DNA of 64,000 nucleotides from Streptomyces sp. MBT53 (GTDB lineage Bacteria; Actinomycetota; Actinomycetes; Streptomycetales; Streptomycetaceae): positions 124,001-188,000 of the forward strand of contig NZ_JAEQAZ010000001.1 in assembly GCF_016654115.1 (NCBI RefSeq), given 5' to 3'. Positions 25,365 through 35,656 of this stretch are shown piece by piece. A program made the translations under genes and the position numbers. How positions within the stretch are numbered: the stretch's first letter is position 1; every line of letters starts with the position of its first letter. The notes beneath the pieces were generated by a model, which saw only the letters and a list, made by a program, of their open reading frames with translations, was not told the DNA's origin and ran no database searches.

Positions 25365-25937
25365 ATGACGTCGGCCCGATACGAGGAGATCCTTGCCGCC
25401 GCGCTGGCGGTGTTCGCCGAGCGCGGCTACAAGAAGGCGTCCATCGACGCCGTGGCGGAGCGTGCCGGTCTGACCAGACAGGGCGTCCTGCACTACTTCC
25501 CCAGCAAGAAACGGCTGCTCCTGGCCCTCGTCCAGCTCCGCGAGGACCTGGCCCGCGAACACCTGGCCGCCCTCCAGGCCGACCCCGGTGAGGACCTCCC
25601 GGGGCTGCTCGCCGAGGTCATCACCTACGACCACAAGAACCCCGGTCTCGCCCAGATCCACAGCGTTCTCGTGGCCGAGGGCGTCACCGGCAGCGACGAG
25701 GCACTGCGCTTCTGCCACGACTACTACCGCGCGATCCAGGAGCACACCGTCGAGCACCTCACCGCGCTCTACGGCGACCGCGTACCCAGCGGTCTGACCC
25801 CGCGAGCGGCCGCCACCGCCGTGGTGGCGATGCTCGACGGGGTCCAGCAGCAGTGGATGCTCGACGAGGAGCAGACCGACTATCCCGAGATCATCCGCGA
25901 GGTCATGGGCGTGCTGCTCGGGCCCACGCCTGTATGA
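25365..25937 (+). CDS. TetR-family transcriptional regulator
   Basis: 190 residues; helix-turn-helix at about residues 22-50 (KKASIDAVAERAGLTRQGVLHYFPSK), then a ligand-binding domain with a histidine/tyrosine-rich helix (LRFCHDYYRAIQEHTVEH). An AAGGGG site lies 6 nt before the ATG. Its last 35 bp overlap the convergent hydrolase-like gene, a likely antisense contact. It is the regulator closest to the centre of the GAGAAT-regulated operons and one of two candidates for binding that palindrome, although its own promoter carries a different dyad. Confidence 0.9.
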   Translation: MTSARYEEILAAALAVFAERGYKKASIDAVAERAGLTRQGVLHYFPSKKRLLLALVQLREDLAREHLAALQADPGEDLPGLLAEVITYDHKNPGLAQIHSVLVAEGVTGSDEALRFCHDYYRAIQEHTVEHLTALYGDRVPSGLTPRAAATAVVAMLDGVQQQWMLDEEQTDYPEIIREVMGVLLGPTPV

Positions 25938-26700
25938 AATCGGCCATCGCCGTCACGCTCTCCGGATGCAGACTCACCGCGTCCGGCCGTACCCGGAGAT
26001 CCACCGTGACACCGGAGCGGGCCGCGCGGGCGGCGAACGACAGCGAGTCGTCCAGCAGCGGATCGGTCCCCGCCACCAGGAGTTGGATCGGCGGCAGTCC
26101 GTGCAGGTTGGCGTGCAGCGGACTGAGCAGCGGGTTGGTCCGGTCGGCGCCGGCCGCGAACCGGGCCGCGTGCAGCCGGAGTTCGTCGATGTCGAAGCCC
26201 GGATCGGCCGCCGCGTTGAACAGCAGACTCGGCGCGTCCAGCGTCAGATCGAGCAGCGCCGAACTCAGCACCGCGCAGTCCGGCTCCGGCGCTCCCATGT
26301 CCCGCAGCCGCACCAGCAGCGAGGCGGCGAGCCCGGCCCCGAGCCGCTCACCGGCCAGCGCCACCGGACCACGGGCCTGGCACGAGCTGTACACGGCGTG
26401 CACATCGTCCAGCGCCCCCGGGAACGACGAACGGTAGCGCGGGCACACCACAACCGCCCCCGTGCGCAGGGCGAGTCGCTCCGCGAGGTCGACCGCCGAC
26501 TCCGGTGAACCCGACAACTGCCGGTCCCCGTGCAGATACAGGATCACCAGATCGCTCGCGTCCGGCGGCCGTACGATCGGCCCGACCGGGCTCGACTCGA
26601 CCCGCACCCGCCCGTCGCCGGCCCCCGCCCGAGCCGAATGCGCTCGTACGTCGGCCAGGTCCGCGCTCGCTCCGGTCGCCCCAACTCGTGTGTCACCCAC
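25903..26700 (-). CDS. Alpha/beta-hydrolase-3-like protein without the catalytic serine
   Basis: 265 residues, clear HSL/esterase-like fold: YLHGDRQLSG in place of the HGGG oxyanion motif, AGTDPLLDDS with the acid, and a histidine in VSLHPESV. The nucleophile elbow, normally GDSAG, reads GERLG (residues 117-121), so Arg119 replaces serine. It should not be a normal esterase. It overlaps the TetR gene convergently and the hydratase upstream by 8 bp. It may be a binding protein or a decayed enzyme; the open frame is intact. Confidence 0.75.
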   Translation of the reverse strand: MGDTRVGATGASADLADVRAHSARAGAGDGRVRVESSPVGPIVRPPDASDLVILYLHGDRQLSGSPESAVDLAERLALRTGAVVVCPRYRSSFPGALDDVHAVYSSCQARGPVALAGERLGAGLAASLLVRLRDMGAPEPDCAVLSSALLDLTLDAPSLLFNAAADPGFDIDELRLHAARFAAGADRTNPLLSPLHANLHGLPPIQLLVAGTDPLLDDSLSFAARAARSGVTVDLRVRPDAVSLHPESVTAMADFIQAWARAARP

Positions 26701-27412
26701 GGGACATCACCCTCTCCGCTGCCTGCCAGTGCTCGTCGGACACCCAGAGGCGGGCGAAGGCGCGGGCCGCCTCCTCCTCCGGGACGGCTCCGCTCATCAC
26801 GCGCTTGATCTCCCGCGCCGGATTGGTCGCCAGCGATCTGGCCAGGGTCCGCCAGCCGTCGGCGAACTCGGCGCGGGGCAGCACCAGATCGAGCAGCCCG
26901 ACCCGCTGAGCCTCGGCCGCGCCGAGTACGGTCCCGGCCCCGGCGAGCATCAACGCGCGCCCCTTGCCCACGAGTTGGGCAAGTCGCTCGGCGCCGCCCC
27001 ACGCCGGCATGATGGCCAGCGCCACCTGGTTGAAGCCGATCCTGATGTCGTCGGCGGCGACCCGGATGTCGGCGGCCACCGCGACCTCGGCGCCGCCGCC
27101 GAACGCGTGCCCGTTCAACGCGGCGATCACCGGTCCCGGGAAGTCCGCGATGCGATCGCAGATCCCCCGCATCCGCAGGGCCATGGCCATCGCGTCCTCC
27201 TCGGTCCGGACCGCACTGAGCTGCTTGAGATCCCCGCCGGAGACGAACGCCCGGTCGCCGGCACCCGTGACGACCAGCGCCTTGGCGCCGGAGGCCGCGT
27301 CGAGCGCCTTGTCGAGCTCGTCCATGGTGGCCTGGGCGATGGCGTTGCGGGCATGAGGACGGTCGATGGTGATGACCGCCAGGCCCTCGTCGAGTTCGAG
27401 ATCTACGTCCAT
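26693..27412 (-). CDS. Crotonase-fold protein lacking both catalytic glutamates
   Basis: 239 residues with the oxyanion stretches FVSGGDLKQL and GHAFGGGAEVAVAADIRVAAD, so it binds acyl-CoA in the usual way. The two crotonase glutamates are absent (GFNQVALAIM and GRALML). It is therefore likely to be an isomerase, decarboxylase or hydrolase of the superfamily instead of a hydratase. It overlaps the hydrolase-like gene by 8 bp and follows the oxygenase reductase at 27418, all in one leftward operon. Confidence 0.8.
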   Translation of the reverse strand: MDVDLELDEGLAVITIDRPHARNAIAQATMDELDKALDAASGAKALVVTGAGDRAFVSGGDLKQLSAVRTEEDAMAMALRMRGICDRIADFPGPVIAALNGHAFGGGAEVAVAADIRVAADDIRIGFNQVALAIMPAWGGAERLAQLVGKGRALMLAGAGTVLGAAEAQRVGLLDLVLPRAEFADGWRTLARSLATNPAREIKRVMSGAVPEEEAARAFARLWVSDEHWQAAERVMSRG

Positions 27413-27417
27413 GGGCC

Positions 27418-28431
27418 TCAGTCCTCGTATACGACAGTGACGTGCGGCGTTCTCGGCTCGCCCTGGCAGGTCAGGACCCAGCCCTCGGCGATCTCGTCCT
27501 CGTCGAGCGCGTTGTTGACCCGCATCTTGGCCTCGCCTTCGGTGACTTGGGCGATACAGGTGGCGCAGTTGCCCGCCTCGCAGGAGAACGGCGGGGCCAG
27601 ACCTGCCCGACGCGCGCTCTCCAGAAACGTCTCGCCGGAACGCTGCGCGAGCGTGTGCCGCCTGCCGGAGAGCACGAGCGTCAGGGTCCCCTCCTGCTCA
27701 GGGGTGTCCTCGGGTGGTGGATCGGCGGTCTGCGCGAACCGTTCGACGAAGATCCGCTCAGGGGCGACTCCATGGGCGAGAAGCGCGTTCTCCACCAGCT
27801 CCATGAAGGGCGCGGGCCCGCAGAGGTAGAAGTCCGCGTCCGTGTCGCCGCCCGCGAACTCCCGTACCTGGTCCGCCGTGACGAAGCCCTCCCAGTCGTC
27901 GAGATGGTGCCGGATCTCGAACCGTCCGGGGTACCGCCGCTCCAACTCGCCCAGTGCGGTGGCGAAGATGACGGCACCCGCGTCCCGGTTGGCCGACAGC
28001 ACCCGCACCGGGCGCCCGGTGCCGGCCAGCGCGGACTTGGCGAGCGAGAGGACCGGGGTGATCCCGCTGCCCCCGCAGAACGCCACCACCGGAGCGGCGA
28101 ACTCGTGGGCGGAGCCCGCCTGTTCGTCCTCCCGCAGACAGAACACCCCTGCGGGCAGCGTTGTTTCGACGACATCGCCGGGTGCCAGGTGGTCGTGCAT
28201 CCAGTTGGACACCAGACCCCCCGGAACCCGCTTCACCGTCGTCATCAACTCGGCGTCCGTCTCCGGCGAACTGGACATCGAGTAACTGCGCAGCGTGCCG
28301 CAGGCCTTGATCGTGACGAACTGGCCCGCCCGGTACGGGAAGGGCGCGTCGAGTACGTACGTCCGGGTGTCGGGCGTCTCCTGGATGATCCGGGTGATCC
28401 GGACCGGGTGGAACCCGTGGTCTCGTCCCAT
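27418..28431 (-). CDS. Ferredoxin-NAD(P)H reductase of Rieske oxygenase (PaaE/KshB-like)
   Basis: 337 residues in three parts: an FAD domain (RSYSMSSSPET), an NAD(P) domain (GGSGITPVLSLAKSAL) and a C-terminal plant-type [2Fe-2S] domain (CEAGNCATC plus VLTCQG). This order is typical of PaaE and KshB, the reductases of multicomponent oxygenases. No other such reductase is in the window, and the Rieske oxygenase at 10126 lacks one beside it, so this is its likely partner. It is divergent from an acyl-CoA ligase gene, with an operator between. Confidence 0.9.
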   Translation of the reverse strand: MGRDHGFHPVRITRIIQETPDTRTYVLDAPFPYRAGQFVTIKACGTLRSYSMSSSPETDAELMTTVKRVPGGLVSNWMHDHLAPGDVVETTLPAGVFCLREDEQAGSAHEFAAPVVAFCGGSGITPVLSLAKSALAGTGRPVRVLSANRDAGAVIFATALGELERRYPGRFEIRHHLDDWEGFVTADQVREFAGGDTDADFYLCGPAPFMELVENALLAHGVAPERIFVERFAQTADPPPEDTPEQEGTLTLVLSGRRHTLAQRSGETFLESARRAGLAPPFSCEAGNCATCIAQVTEGEAKMRVNNALDEDEIAEGWVLTCQGEPRTPHVTVVYED

Positions 28432-28439
28432 GTATGGAA

Positions 28440-28472
28440 TTTACCTTCTCGCTCTGAGAGAGTGCAATTCTC
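28440..28472 (+). promoter_or_regulatory. Promoter with operator GAGAGTGCAATTCTC
   Basis: The palindrome at 28458-28472 has 11 of 12 arm matches. A possible -35 TTTACC (28440-28445) and -10 TGCAAT (28463-28468) with a 17-bp spacer face the ligase gene. The site also lies 27 bp before the divergent reductase start, so it could control both. Confidence 0.6.
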
Positions 28473-28495
28473 AATGACGAGAGGAAGTTCCTGTC

Positions 28496-30034
<1,539 letters not shown>

Positions 30035-30069
30035 GAATATGATTCTCGCAATCTGCGAAGGAGGATCTC

Positions 30070-31248
30070 ATGCCATCGCGTGTGCCGCCGTATCCGCTGT
30101 TCGACGCGGACAACCACCTGTACGAGACCGAGGACGCGCTCACCCGGTACCTGCCCAAGCAGTACGCGAGCGCCATCCAGTACGTGCAGGTGAAGGGGCG
30201 TACGAAGATCGCCATCCGCGGTCAGATCAGTGACTACATCCCCAACCCCACGTTCGAGGTCGTCGCCCGTCCAGGGGCCTGGGAGGACTACTTCCGCGAG
30301 GGCAACCCCGAAGGCAAGTCCCACCGGGAGCTGTTCGGCGAGCCGATGCGGTCGATCCCCGCGTTCCGCGAACCCGCTCCGCGCCTGGCCCTCATGGACG
30401 ACCTGGGCATCCAGCAGACCCTGATGTTCCCGACCCTCGCCAGCCTGGTCGAGGAACGGATGCGGGACGACCCGGAGCTGATCCACGTCGTCGTGCACGC
30501 CCTCAACCAATGGCTGCACGAGACCTGGCAGTTCAACTACAAGAACCGCATCTTCACCACCCCGGTGATCAGCCTGCCGATCCTGGACAAGGCGATCGCC
30601 GAACTGGAGTGGTGCCTGGAGCGCGGAGCGCGGGCGATCCTCGTCCGGCCCGCACCCGTCCCCGGCTACGGCGGCTCGCGGTCCTTCGCGCTGCCGGAGT
30701 TCGACCCGTTCTGGAAGCGCGTCGAGGAGGCGGGCGTACTGGTCGCCATGCACTCCTCCGACAGCGGCTACTCGCGCTACTCCAGCGACTGGGAGGGCAA
30801 GAGCCAGGAGATGACGCCCTTCCAGGCGCAGGTCTTCCGGATGATGTCCGAGTGGCGCCCGGTCACCGACGCGGTCGCGTCCTGGGTCTGCCACGGAGCC
30901 CTGTTCCGCTTCCCGGAACTCAAGGTCTCGGTCATCGAGAACGGCTCCTCGTGGCTGCTGCCGCTGCTCGACCAGCTCGCCAGCACCTACAAGAAGCAGC
31001 CCAAGGGCTTCCTGGGCGATCCGGTCGAAGAGGTCAGGAACCGTATCCACATCAGCCCGTTCTGGGAGGAGGACATGGCCGCCCTCTCCGAGGTCGTCGG
31101 CGTCGAGCGCGTCCTGTTCGGCTCCGACTACCCCCACCCCGAGGGACTGGCCGACCCGGTCTCCTACATCGACGCCATCCAGGGCATGAAACAGGTCGAC
31201 CAGGCCAAGATCATGGGCGGCAACCTCGCCCGCCTGATCGGCGTATGA
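30070..31248 (+). CDS. Amidohydrolase_2 family protein
   Basis: 392 residues. N-terminal metal motif DADNHLYE, a central histidine in VAMHSSDSGYSRYSSDWEG, and the C-terminal aspartate in FGSDYPHPEG. This is the ACMSD-like metal-dependent group that contains decarboxylases, hydratases and hydrolases. The start follows a GGAGG site. A second member at 50817 shares the DYPH signature, and both genes are operon-linked to acyl-CoA enzymes. The reaction is unknown; hydrolytic ring opening or decarboxylation would fit. Confidence 0.85.
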   Translation: MPSRVPPYPLFDADNHLYETEDALTRYLPKQYASAIQYVQVKGRTKIAIRGQISDYIPNPTFEVVARPGAWEDYFREGNPEGKSHRELFGEPMRSIPAFREPAPRLALMDDLGIQQTLMFPTLASLVEERMRDDPELIHVVVHALNQWLHETWQFNYKNRIFTTPVISLPILDKAIAELEWCLERGARAILVRPAPVPGYGGSRSFALPEFDPFWKRVEEAGVLVAMHSSDSGYSRYSSDWEGKSQEMTPFQAQVFRMMSEWRPVTDAVASWVCHGALFRFPELKVSVIENGSSWLLPLLDQLASTYKKQPKGFLGDPVEEVRNRIHISPFWEEDMAALSEVVGVERVLFGSDYPHPEGLADPVSYIDAIQGMKQVDQAKIMGGNLARLIGV

Positions 31249-32672
31249 CCTGGGAGAGCATCCCGCAGATGGTGCTGAGCGCGGCCGACCGCTTCGGTGA
31301 CGCCGAAGCCGTGGTGGACGGCCCGCTCCGCCTCACGTTCACCGAGCTGGTCGATCGGGTGCGTGTGGCTGCGGGAGCGTTCGCGTCGGCCGGGGTGGAG
31401 CAGGGCGACCGGGTCGCGATCTGGGCGCCCAACTCCGCCGAGTGGATCGTCGCCGCCTTCGGTCTCATGACCGCGGGCGGTGTGGTCGTGCCCGTCAACA
31501 CCCGCTTCAAGGCGGACGAGGCGCACGACATCATCGTCCGCAGCGGGGCGAAGGCCGTTCTCGTCCAGGAGGGCTTCCTCGGCCTGGACTTCAAGGCACC
31601 GCCCGGTGTGCCGGTCATCGACCTCAAGTCCGGCTTCCTGGCGAGCGGTTCACCCTTCGAGCGGAAGGTGACCGGCGACCAGGTCAGCGACATCGTCTTC
31701 ACCTCCGGCACCACCGGCCGGCCCAAGGGCGTCCTGATGACCCACGCCCAGACGCTCCGCCTGTACGCGGAATGGTGCGACCTGGCCGGGGTCAGGGAGG
31801 GCGACCGCTATCTGATCGTCAACCCGTTCTTCCACATCTTCGGCTTCAAGGCGGGCATGGTCGCCTCGCTCATCCGCGGCATGACCATCCTCCCTGTGCC
31901 CGTCTTCGACGTGGACCACGTCCTCGACCTGGTCGAGCGCGAGAAGGTGACGGTCCTGCCCGGCCCGCCCACGCTCTACCACTCCCTGCTCACCGACCGC
32001 GGCTCAAGGGACCTGTCCTCACTGCGAGTTGCGGTCACCGGAGCAGCCGACATCCCCGTCGAACTGATCCGCCGGGTGATGACCGAACTCCCCTTCACCT
32101 CGATCATGACCGGCTACGGCCTGACCGAGGCGGGCACCGCCACCGCCACCCGCCCCGGCGACTCCTTCGAGGACATCGCCACCACCGTGGGCACTGCGTG
32201 CGACGGCGTCGAGATCCACATCGCCGACGACGGCGAGGTGTTGGTCCGCGGCTACAGCGTCATGCGCGGCTACTTCAACGACCCCGAGGCGACCGCCGAA
32301 GCCATCGACGAGGACGGCTGGTTGCACACCGGGGACCTCGGCACGCTCGACGAGCGCGGCTATCTGAGGATCGTCGGCCGCAAGAAGGACATGTTCATCG
32401 TCGGCGGCTTCAACGCCTACCCGGCCGAGATCGAGGGCTTCCTGATGGAACACCCGGCGGTCGCCCAGGCCGCCGTGATCGGCGTCCCCGACGAACGGAT
32501 GGGACAGGTCGGCAAGGCCTTCGTCGTCCTCCGACAGCCGCTGACCGCCGACGAGTTGATCGAGTGGAGCCGGCGCCGGATGGCCGGGTTCAAGGTGCCC
32601 CGGTCGGTGGAGTTCCTGACGGAACTGCCGCTGAACGCCACAGGAAAGGTGATGAAGGACCTCCTGCGATGA
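31245..32672 (+). CDS. FadD3-like acyl-CoA synthetase
   Basis: 475 residues; AMP motif FTSGTTGRPKGV, the segment NPFFHIFGFKAGMVASLIRG, YGLTEAGTA, WLHTGDLGTLDERGYLRIVGRKKDM and the C-terminal lysine in NATGKVMKD. The overall pattern, particularly NPFFHxFGxKAG, is like mycobacterial FadD3, which activates the C/D-ring propionate of cholesterol. It overlaps the amidohydrolase stop (ATGA) and the mutase start (ATGA). A second FadD3-like ligase is at 61310. The similarity suggests a ring-derived acid substrate but does not prove a steroid. Confidence 0.88.
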   Translation: MTWESIPQMVLSAADRFGDAEAVVDGPLRLTFTELVDRVRVAAGAFASAGVEQGDRVAIWAPNSAEWIVAAFGLMTAGGVVVPVNTRFKADEAHDIIVRSGAKAVLVQEGFLGLDFKAPPGVPVIDLKSGFLASGSPFERKVTGDQVSDIVFTSGTTGRPKGVLMTHAQTLRLYAEWCDLAGVREGDRYLIVNPFFHIFGFKAGMVASLIRGMTILPVPVFDVDHVLDLVEREKVTVLPGPPTLYHSLLTDRGSRDLSSLRVAVTGAADIPVELIRRVMTELPFTSIMTGYGLTEAGTATATRPGDSFEDIATTVGTACDGVEIHIADDGEVLVRGYSVMRGYFNDPEATAEAIDEDGWLHTGDLGTLDERGYLRIVGRKKDMFIVGGFNAYPAEIEGFLMEHPAVAQAAVIGVPDERMGQVGKAFVVLRQPLTADELIEWSRRRMAGFKVPRSVEFLTELPLNATGKVMKDLLR

Positions 32673-34270
32673 CGCCTCCCACACCGCCCCAGGGCGACGA
32701 ACCCGTCCGGACCGCGTCCGGCCTGCCCCTCAAACCGGTCTACGGCCCCGACGACGTCAAGGCCGAACCGCCCGCGCCCGGCAACTTCCCCTTCACGCGC
32801 GGCAATTACGCCACCGGCTACCGGGGACGGCTGTGGACACTGCGCCAGTACTCCGGCTTCGGCACCGCCGAATCGTCGAACCGCCGCTACCACTACCTCC
32901 TCCAACAGGGCGGCACCGGACTCTCGGTGGCGCTCGACCTGCCCACCCAGTGCGGCTACGACTCCGACGACCCCGAAGTCGGCGAGGAGGTGGGCCGGGT
33001 CGGCGTCGCCGTCGACACGCTCGCCGACGCCGAAGTCCTCTTCGAGGGCATCCCGTTGGACAGGATCAGCACCAGCTTCACCATCAACGGCACCGCCGCG
33101 ATCCTGCTCGCCTTCTACGTCGCCGCCGCCGAACGGGCGGGCGTGCCCCGGGCGAAACTCACCGGGACGATCCAGAACGACATCCTCAAGGAGTACGCGT
33201 CCAGGGGCACTTGGATCTGGCCGGCCGAGCCGTCCCTCCGGCTCATCGCCGACACCATCGAGTTCTGCGCCGCCGAAGTGCCGCGCTTCAACGCCATCTC
33301 GGTCGCCGGCTCGCACTTCCGCGACGCCGGCGCCAACGCCGTACAGGAAATGGCGTTCACCCTCGCGGACGGGGTCACCTACTGCGACACGGTGCTCGCC
33401 CGGGGCCGTATGACGATCGATCAGTTCGCCCCGCAGGTCTCCTTCTTCTTCTACACACATGGCGACTTCTTCGAGGAGATCGCCAAGTACCGTGCCGGAC
33501 GCAGGCGTTGGGCGACCATCGTGCGCGAGCGGTACGGCGCGGACAGCGACAAGGCGGCCATGTTCCGCTTCGGCTGCGTCGCCGGAGGGGCCTCGCTCTA
33601 CGCACCCCAGGCCCAGAACAACACGGTCCGCGTGGCCTACGAGGCACTCGCCTCGGTCCTCGGCGGGGTCCAGTCCATGTTCACGGCCGCCTGGGACGAA
33701 CCGTTCGCCCTGCCCAGCGAGGAGTCGGCGACGCTCGCGCTGCGCACGCAGCAGATCCTCGCCCACGAGACGGGCGTTGCCAGGGTCGCGGACCCGCTCG
33801 GCGGCTCGTACTTCGTGGAGGCGCTCACCGACGCCACCGAGGAACGCATCGTCGAGATCATGGAGGATCTGGAGCGCTACGGCGGCATGGTCCGGGCCAT
33901 CGAGGACGGCTATCTGCAGACCCTCATCGCCGACGAGGCCTACCAGCTGCACCGCGAGGTGGAGGCCGGCACCCGTCCTGTCGTCGGAGTCAACCGTTTC
34001 GTCTCCGACGAGCCGCCGCCCGACCTCGCCACGTACGAACTGGACGCGGAGGGCCGTGACCGGCAGCTGAAACGGCTCGCCGACGTCAAGGCCACCCGAG
34101 ACGCAGCACTCGTACGGCAACGCCTCGCCGAACTGGCCCGCGCCGCGGAAGGTACCGACAACCTCATGCCCATCCTGGTCGACTGCGCCAACGCCTACTG
34201 CACGGTCGGCGAGATGGTGGCCGCGCTCAAGGCGGTCTGGGGCGAGTTCCAGCAGCCGGTGGTGTTCTGA
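32669..34270 (+). CDS. B12-dependent acyl-CoA mutase, large (TIM-barrel) subunit
   Basis: 533 residues, methylmalonyl-CoA mutase alpha-domain only; the cobalamin domain is the separate next gene. RQYSGFGTAESSN contains Tyr61 and NDILKEYASRGT contains Arg179. These are 118 residues apart, exactly as Tyr89 and Arg207 of methylmalonyl-CoA mutase, so the carboxylate-binding pair is retained and a malonyl-type substrate is likely. It rearranges the carbon skeleton of an acyl-CoA by a radical mechanism. Split mutases also include isobutyryl- and hydroxyisobutyryl-CoA mutases, which lack this pair. Confidence 0.9.
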   Translation: MTPPTPPQGDEPVRTASGLPLKPVYGPDDVKAEPPAPGNFPFTRGNYATGYRGRLWTLRQYSGFGTAESSNRRYHYLLQQGGTGLSVALDLPTQCGYDSDDPEVGEEVGRVGVAVDTLADAEVLFEGIPLDRISTSFTINGTAAILLAFYVAAAERAGVPRAKLTGTIQNDILKEYASRGTWIWPAEPSLRLIADTIEFCAAEVPRFNAISVAGSHFRDAGANAVQEMAFTLADGVTYCDTVLARGRMTIDQFAPQVSFFFYTHGDFFEEIAKYRAGRRRWATIVRERYGADSDKAAMFRFGCVAGGASLYAPQAQNNTVRVAYEALASVLGGVQSMFTAAWDEPFALPSEESATLALRTQQILAHETGVARVADPLGGSYFVEALTDATEERIVEIMEDLERYGGMVRAIEDGYLQTLIADEAYQLHREVEAGTRPVVGVNRFVSDEPPPDLATYELDAEGRDRQLKRLADVKATRDAALVRQRLAELARAAEGTDNLMPILVDCANAYCTVGEMVAALKAVWGEFQQPVVF

Positions 34271-34668
34271 TGAACTCCCGTGTACTGGTGGCCAAACCGG
34301 GGCTCGACGGACACGACCGCGGAGCCAAGATCGTCGCGCGGACCCTGCGCGACGCGGGCTTCGAAGTCATCTTCACCGGGATCCGGCAGCGCGTCGACGA
34401 CATCGTGGCCGTCGCCGTCCAGGAGGACGTCGCCGTCGTCGGACTCAGCATTCTCTCCGGCGCACATCTCGCTCTCACCACCCGCGTGATCGAGGCGCTG
34501 CGCGCCACGGGCGCCGAGGACATCGCCGTCGTGGTGGGCGGCACCATCCCGCCCGCCGACGTACCGAAACTGCTCTCGGCCGGAGCCGCCGCGGTCTTCC
34601 CCACGGGCACACCGCTCGACGCCCTCGTCACCGAGATGCGCGCCCTGACATCCGTCACCTCGCCATGA
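34270..34668 (+). CDS. B12-binding subunit of acyl-CoA mutase
   Basis: 132 residues, the cobalamin-binding Rossmann-like domain. The base-off motif DxHxxG is present as DGHDRG, with His15 the lower cobalt ligand, followed by GLSILSGAH and VVGGTIP. It starts in the stop codon of the large-subunit gene (TGATG) and together they make one mutase. Length and motifs match HcmB/IcmB-type small subunits. Confidence 0.94.
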   Translation: MNSRVLVAKPGLDGHDRGAKIVARTLRDAGFEVIFTGIRQRVDDIVAVAVQEDVAVVGLSILSGAHLALTTRVIEALRATGAEDIAVVVGGTIPPADVPKLLSAGAAAVFPTGTPLDALVTEMRALTSVTSP

Positions 34669-34699
34669 CCCGGCGGCAACCCGAAAACCTGGAGGCAGC

Positions 34700-35656
34700 G
34701 TGCGCATCGGAGTGATGATCGGGCCCGAGCGCGGGGACTCGGTCCGCAAGGTCACGCGCATGATCGACGACGTGAAATGGGCCGAGAAGGCGGGTTTCGA
34801 CACCGTGTGGGTGCCGCAGATCCCGACCGACTTCGACGCCCTCACCGCGATCGCGCTCATGGGCGCGCGCACCGAGCGGATCGAACTGGGCACCGCAGTC
34901 GTGCCGTTGCAGGCCCAGCACCCCATCGCCCTTGCCCGGCAGGCGATTTCGGCCCAGGCAGCGGCAGGAGGACGGCTCGCTCTCGGCCTCGGGCCGTCCC
35001 ACCACTGGATCGTCCAGGACATGCTCGGACTGCCGTACGAGAAACCGGCCGCGCTCACCCGTGACTACCTGGACGTCCTGGACGCCGCGTTCGGCGGAAC
35101 GGACATGGTCGACGTCGAGAACGACACCTTCACCGTCCACAACCCGCTCACCCTCGCCCCCGTCTCGCGGCTGCCGGTCCTGCTCGCGGCCCTCGGCCCG
35201 GTCATGCTGCGCATCGCCGGGGAACGGGCCGACGGGACCGTGCTGTGGATGGCCGACGAACGCGCGGTCGCCGAACACGTCGTGCCCCGCATCACCAAGG
35301 CCGCCGAGAGCGCCGGACGGCCGGCGCCCCGGATCGTCGCGGGCATCCCGGTCTGCCTGTGCAGCCCCGACCGCGTCGACGAGGCCCGCGAGCGCGCCAA
35401 CCGCATCCTCGGCGAGGCCGAGATCTCGCCCAACTACCAGCGCCTGCTGGACTACGGCGACGCCCGCGACGTCGGCGACCTGTGCGCGGCCGGCGACGAG
35501 AACGCCATCGCCGCCCGCTTCCAGCGGTTCGCGGACGCGGGGGTGACCGACCTGTCCGTACGACTGCTGCCCATCGGCGACAACCGCGACGAACTCGTCG
35601 CCTCCAAGTACCGCACCCGCGACATGCTCGCCAGCCTCGCCGCGGACCTGCGATGA
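34700..35656 (+). CDS. LLM-class F420-dependent oxidoreductase
   Basis: 318 residues with the luciferase-like TIM barrel: MRIGVMIGPERGDSV, WAEKAGFDTVWVPQ, LGTAVVPLQAQHPIALARQA, GLGPSHHWIVQDMLG. The last motif matches F420-binding members. GTG start after a GGAGGC site. F420 enzymes reduce or oxidise activated double bonds or alcohols. It sits between the B12 subunit and a CoA-transferase in the mutase operon, so its substrate is probably an acyl-CoA of that branch. Confidence 0.85.
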   Translation: MRIGVMIGPERGDSVRKVTRMIDDVKWAEKAGFDTVWVPQIPTDFDALTAIALMGARTERIELGTAVVPLQAQHPIALARQAISAQAAAGGRLALGLGPSHHWIVQDMLGLPYEKPAALTRDYLDVLDAAFGGTDMVDVENDTFTVHNPLTLAPVSRLPVLLAALGPVMLRIAGERADGTVLWMADERAVAEHVVPRITKAAESAGRPAPRIVAGIPVCLCSPDRVDEARERANRILGEAEISPNYQRLLDYGDARDVGDLCAAGDENAIAARFQRFADAGVTDLSVRLLPIGDNRDELVASKYRTRDMLASLAADLR

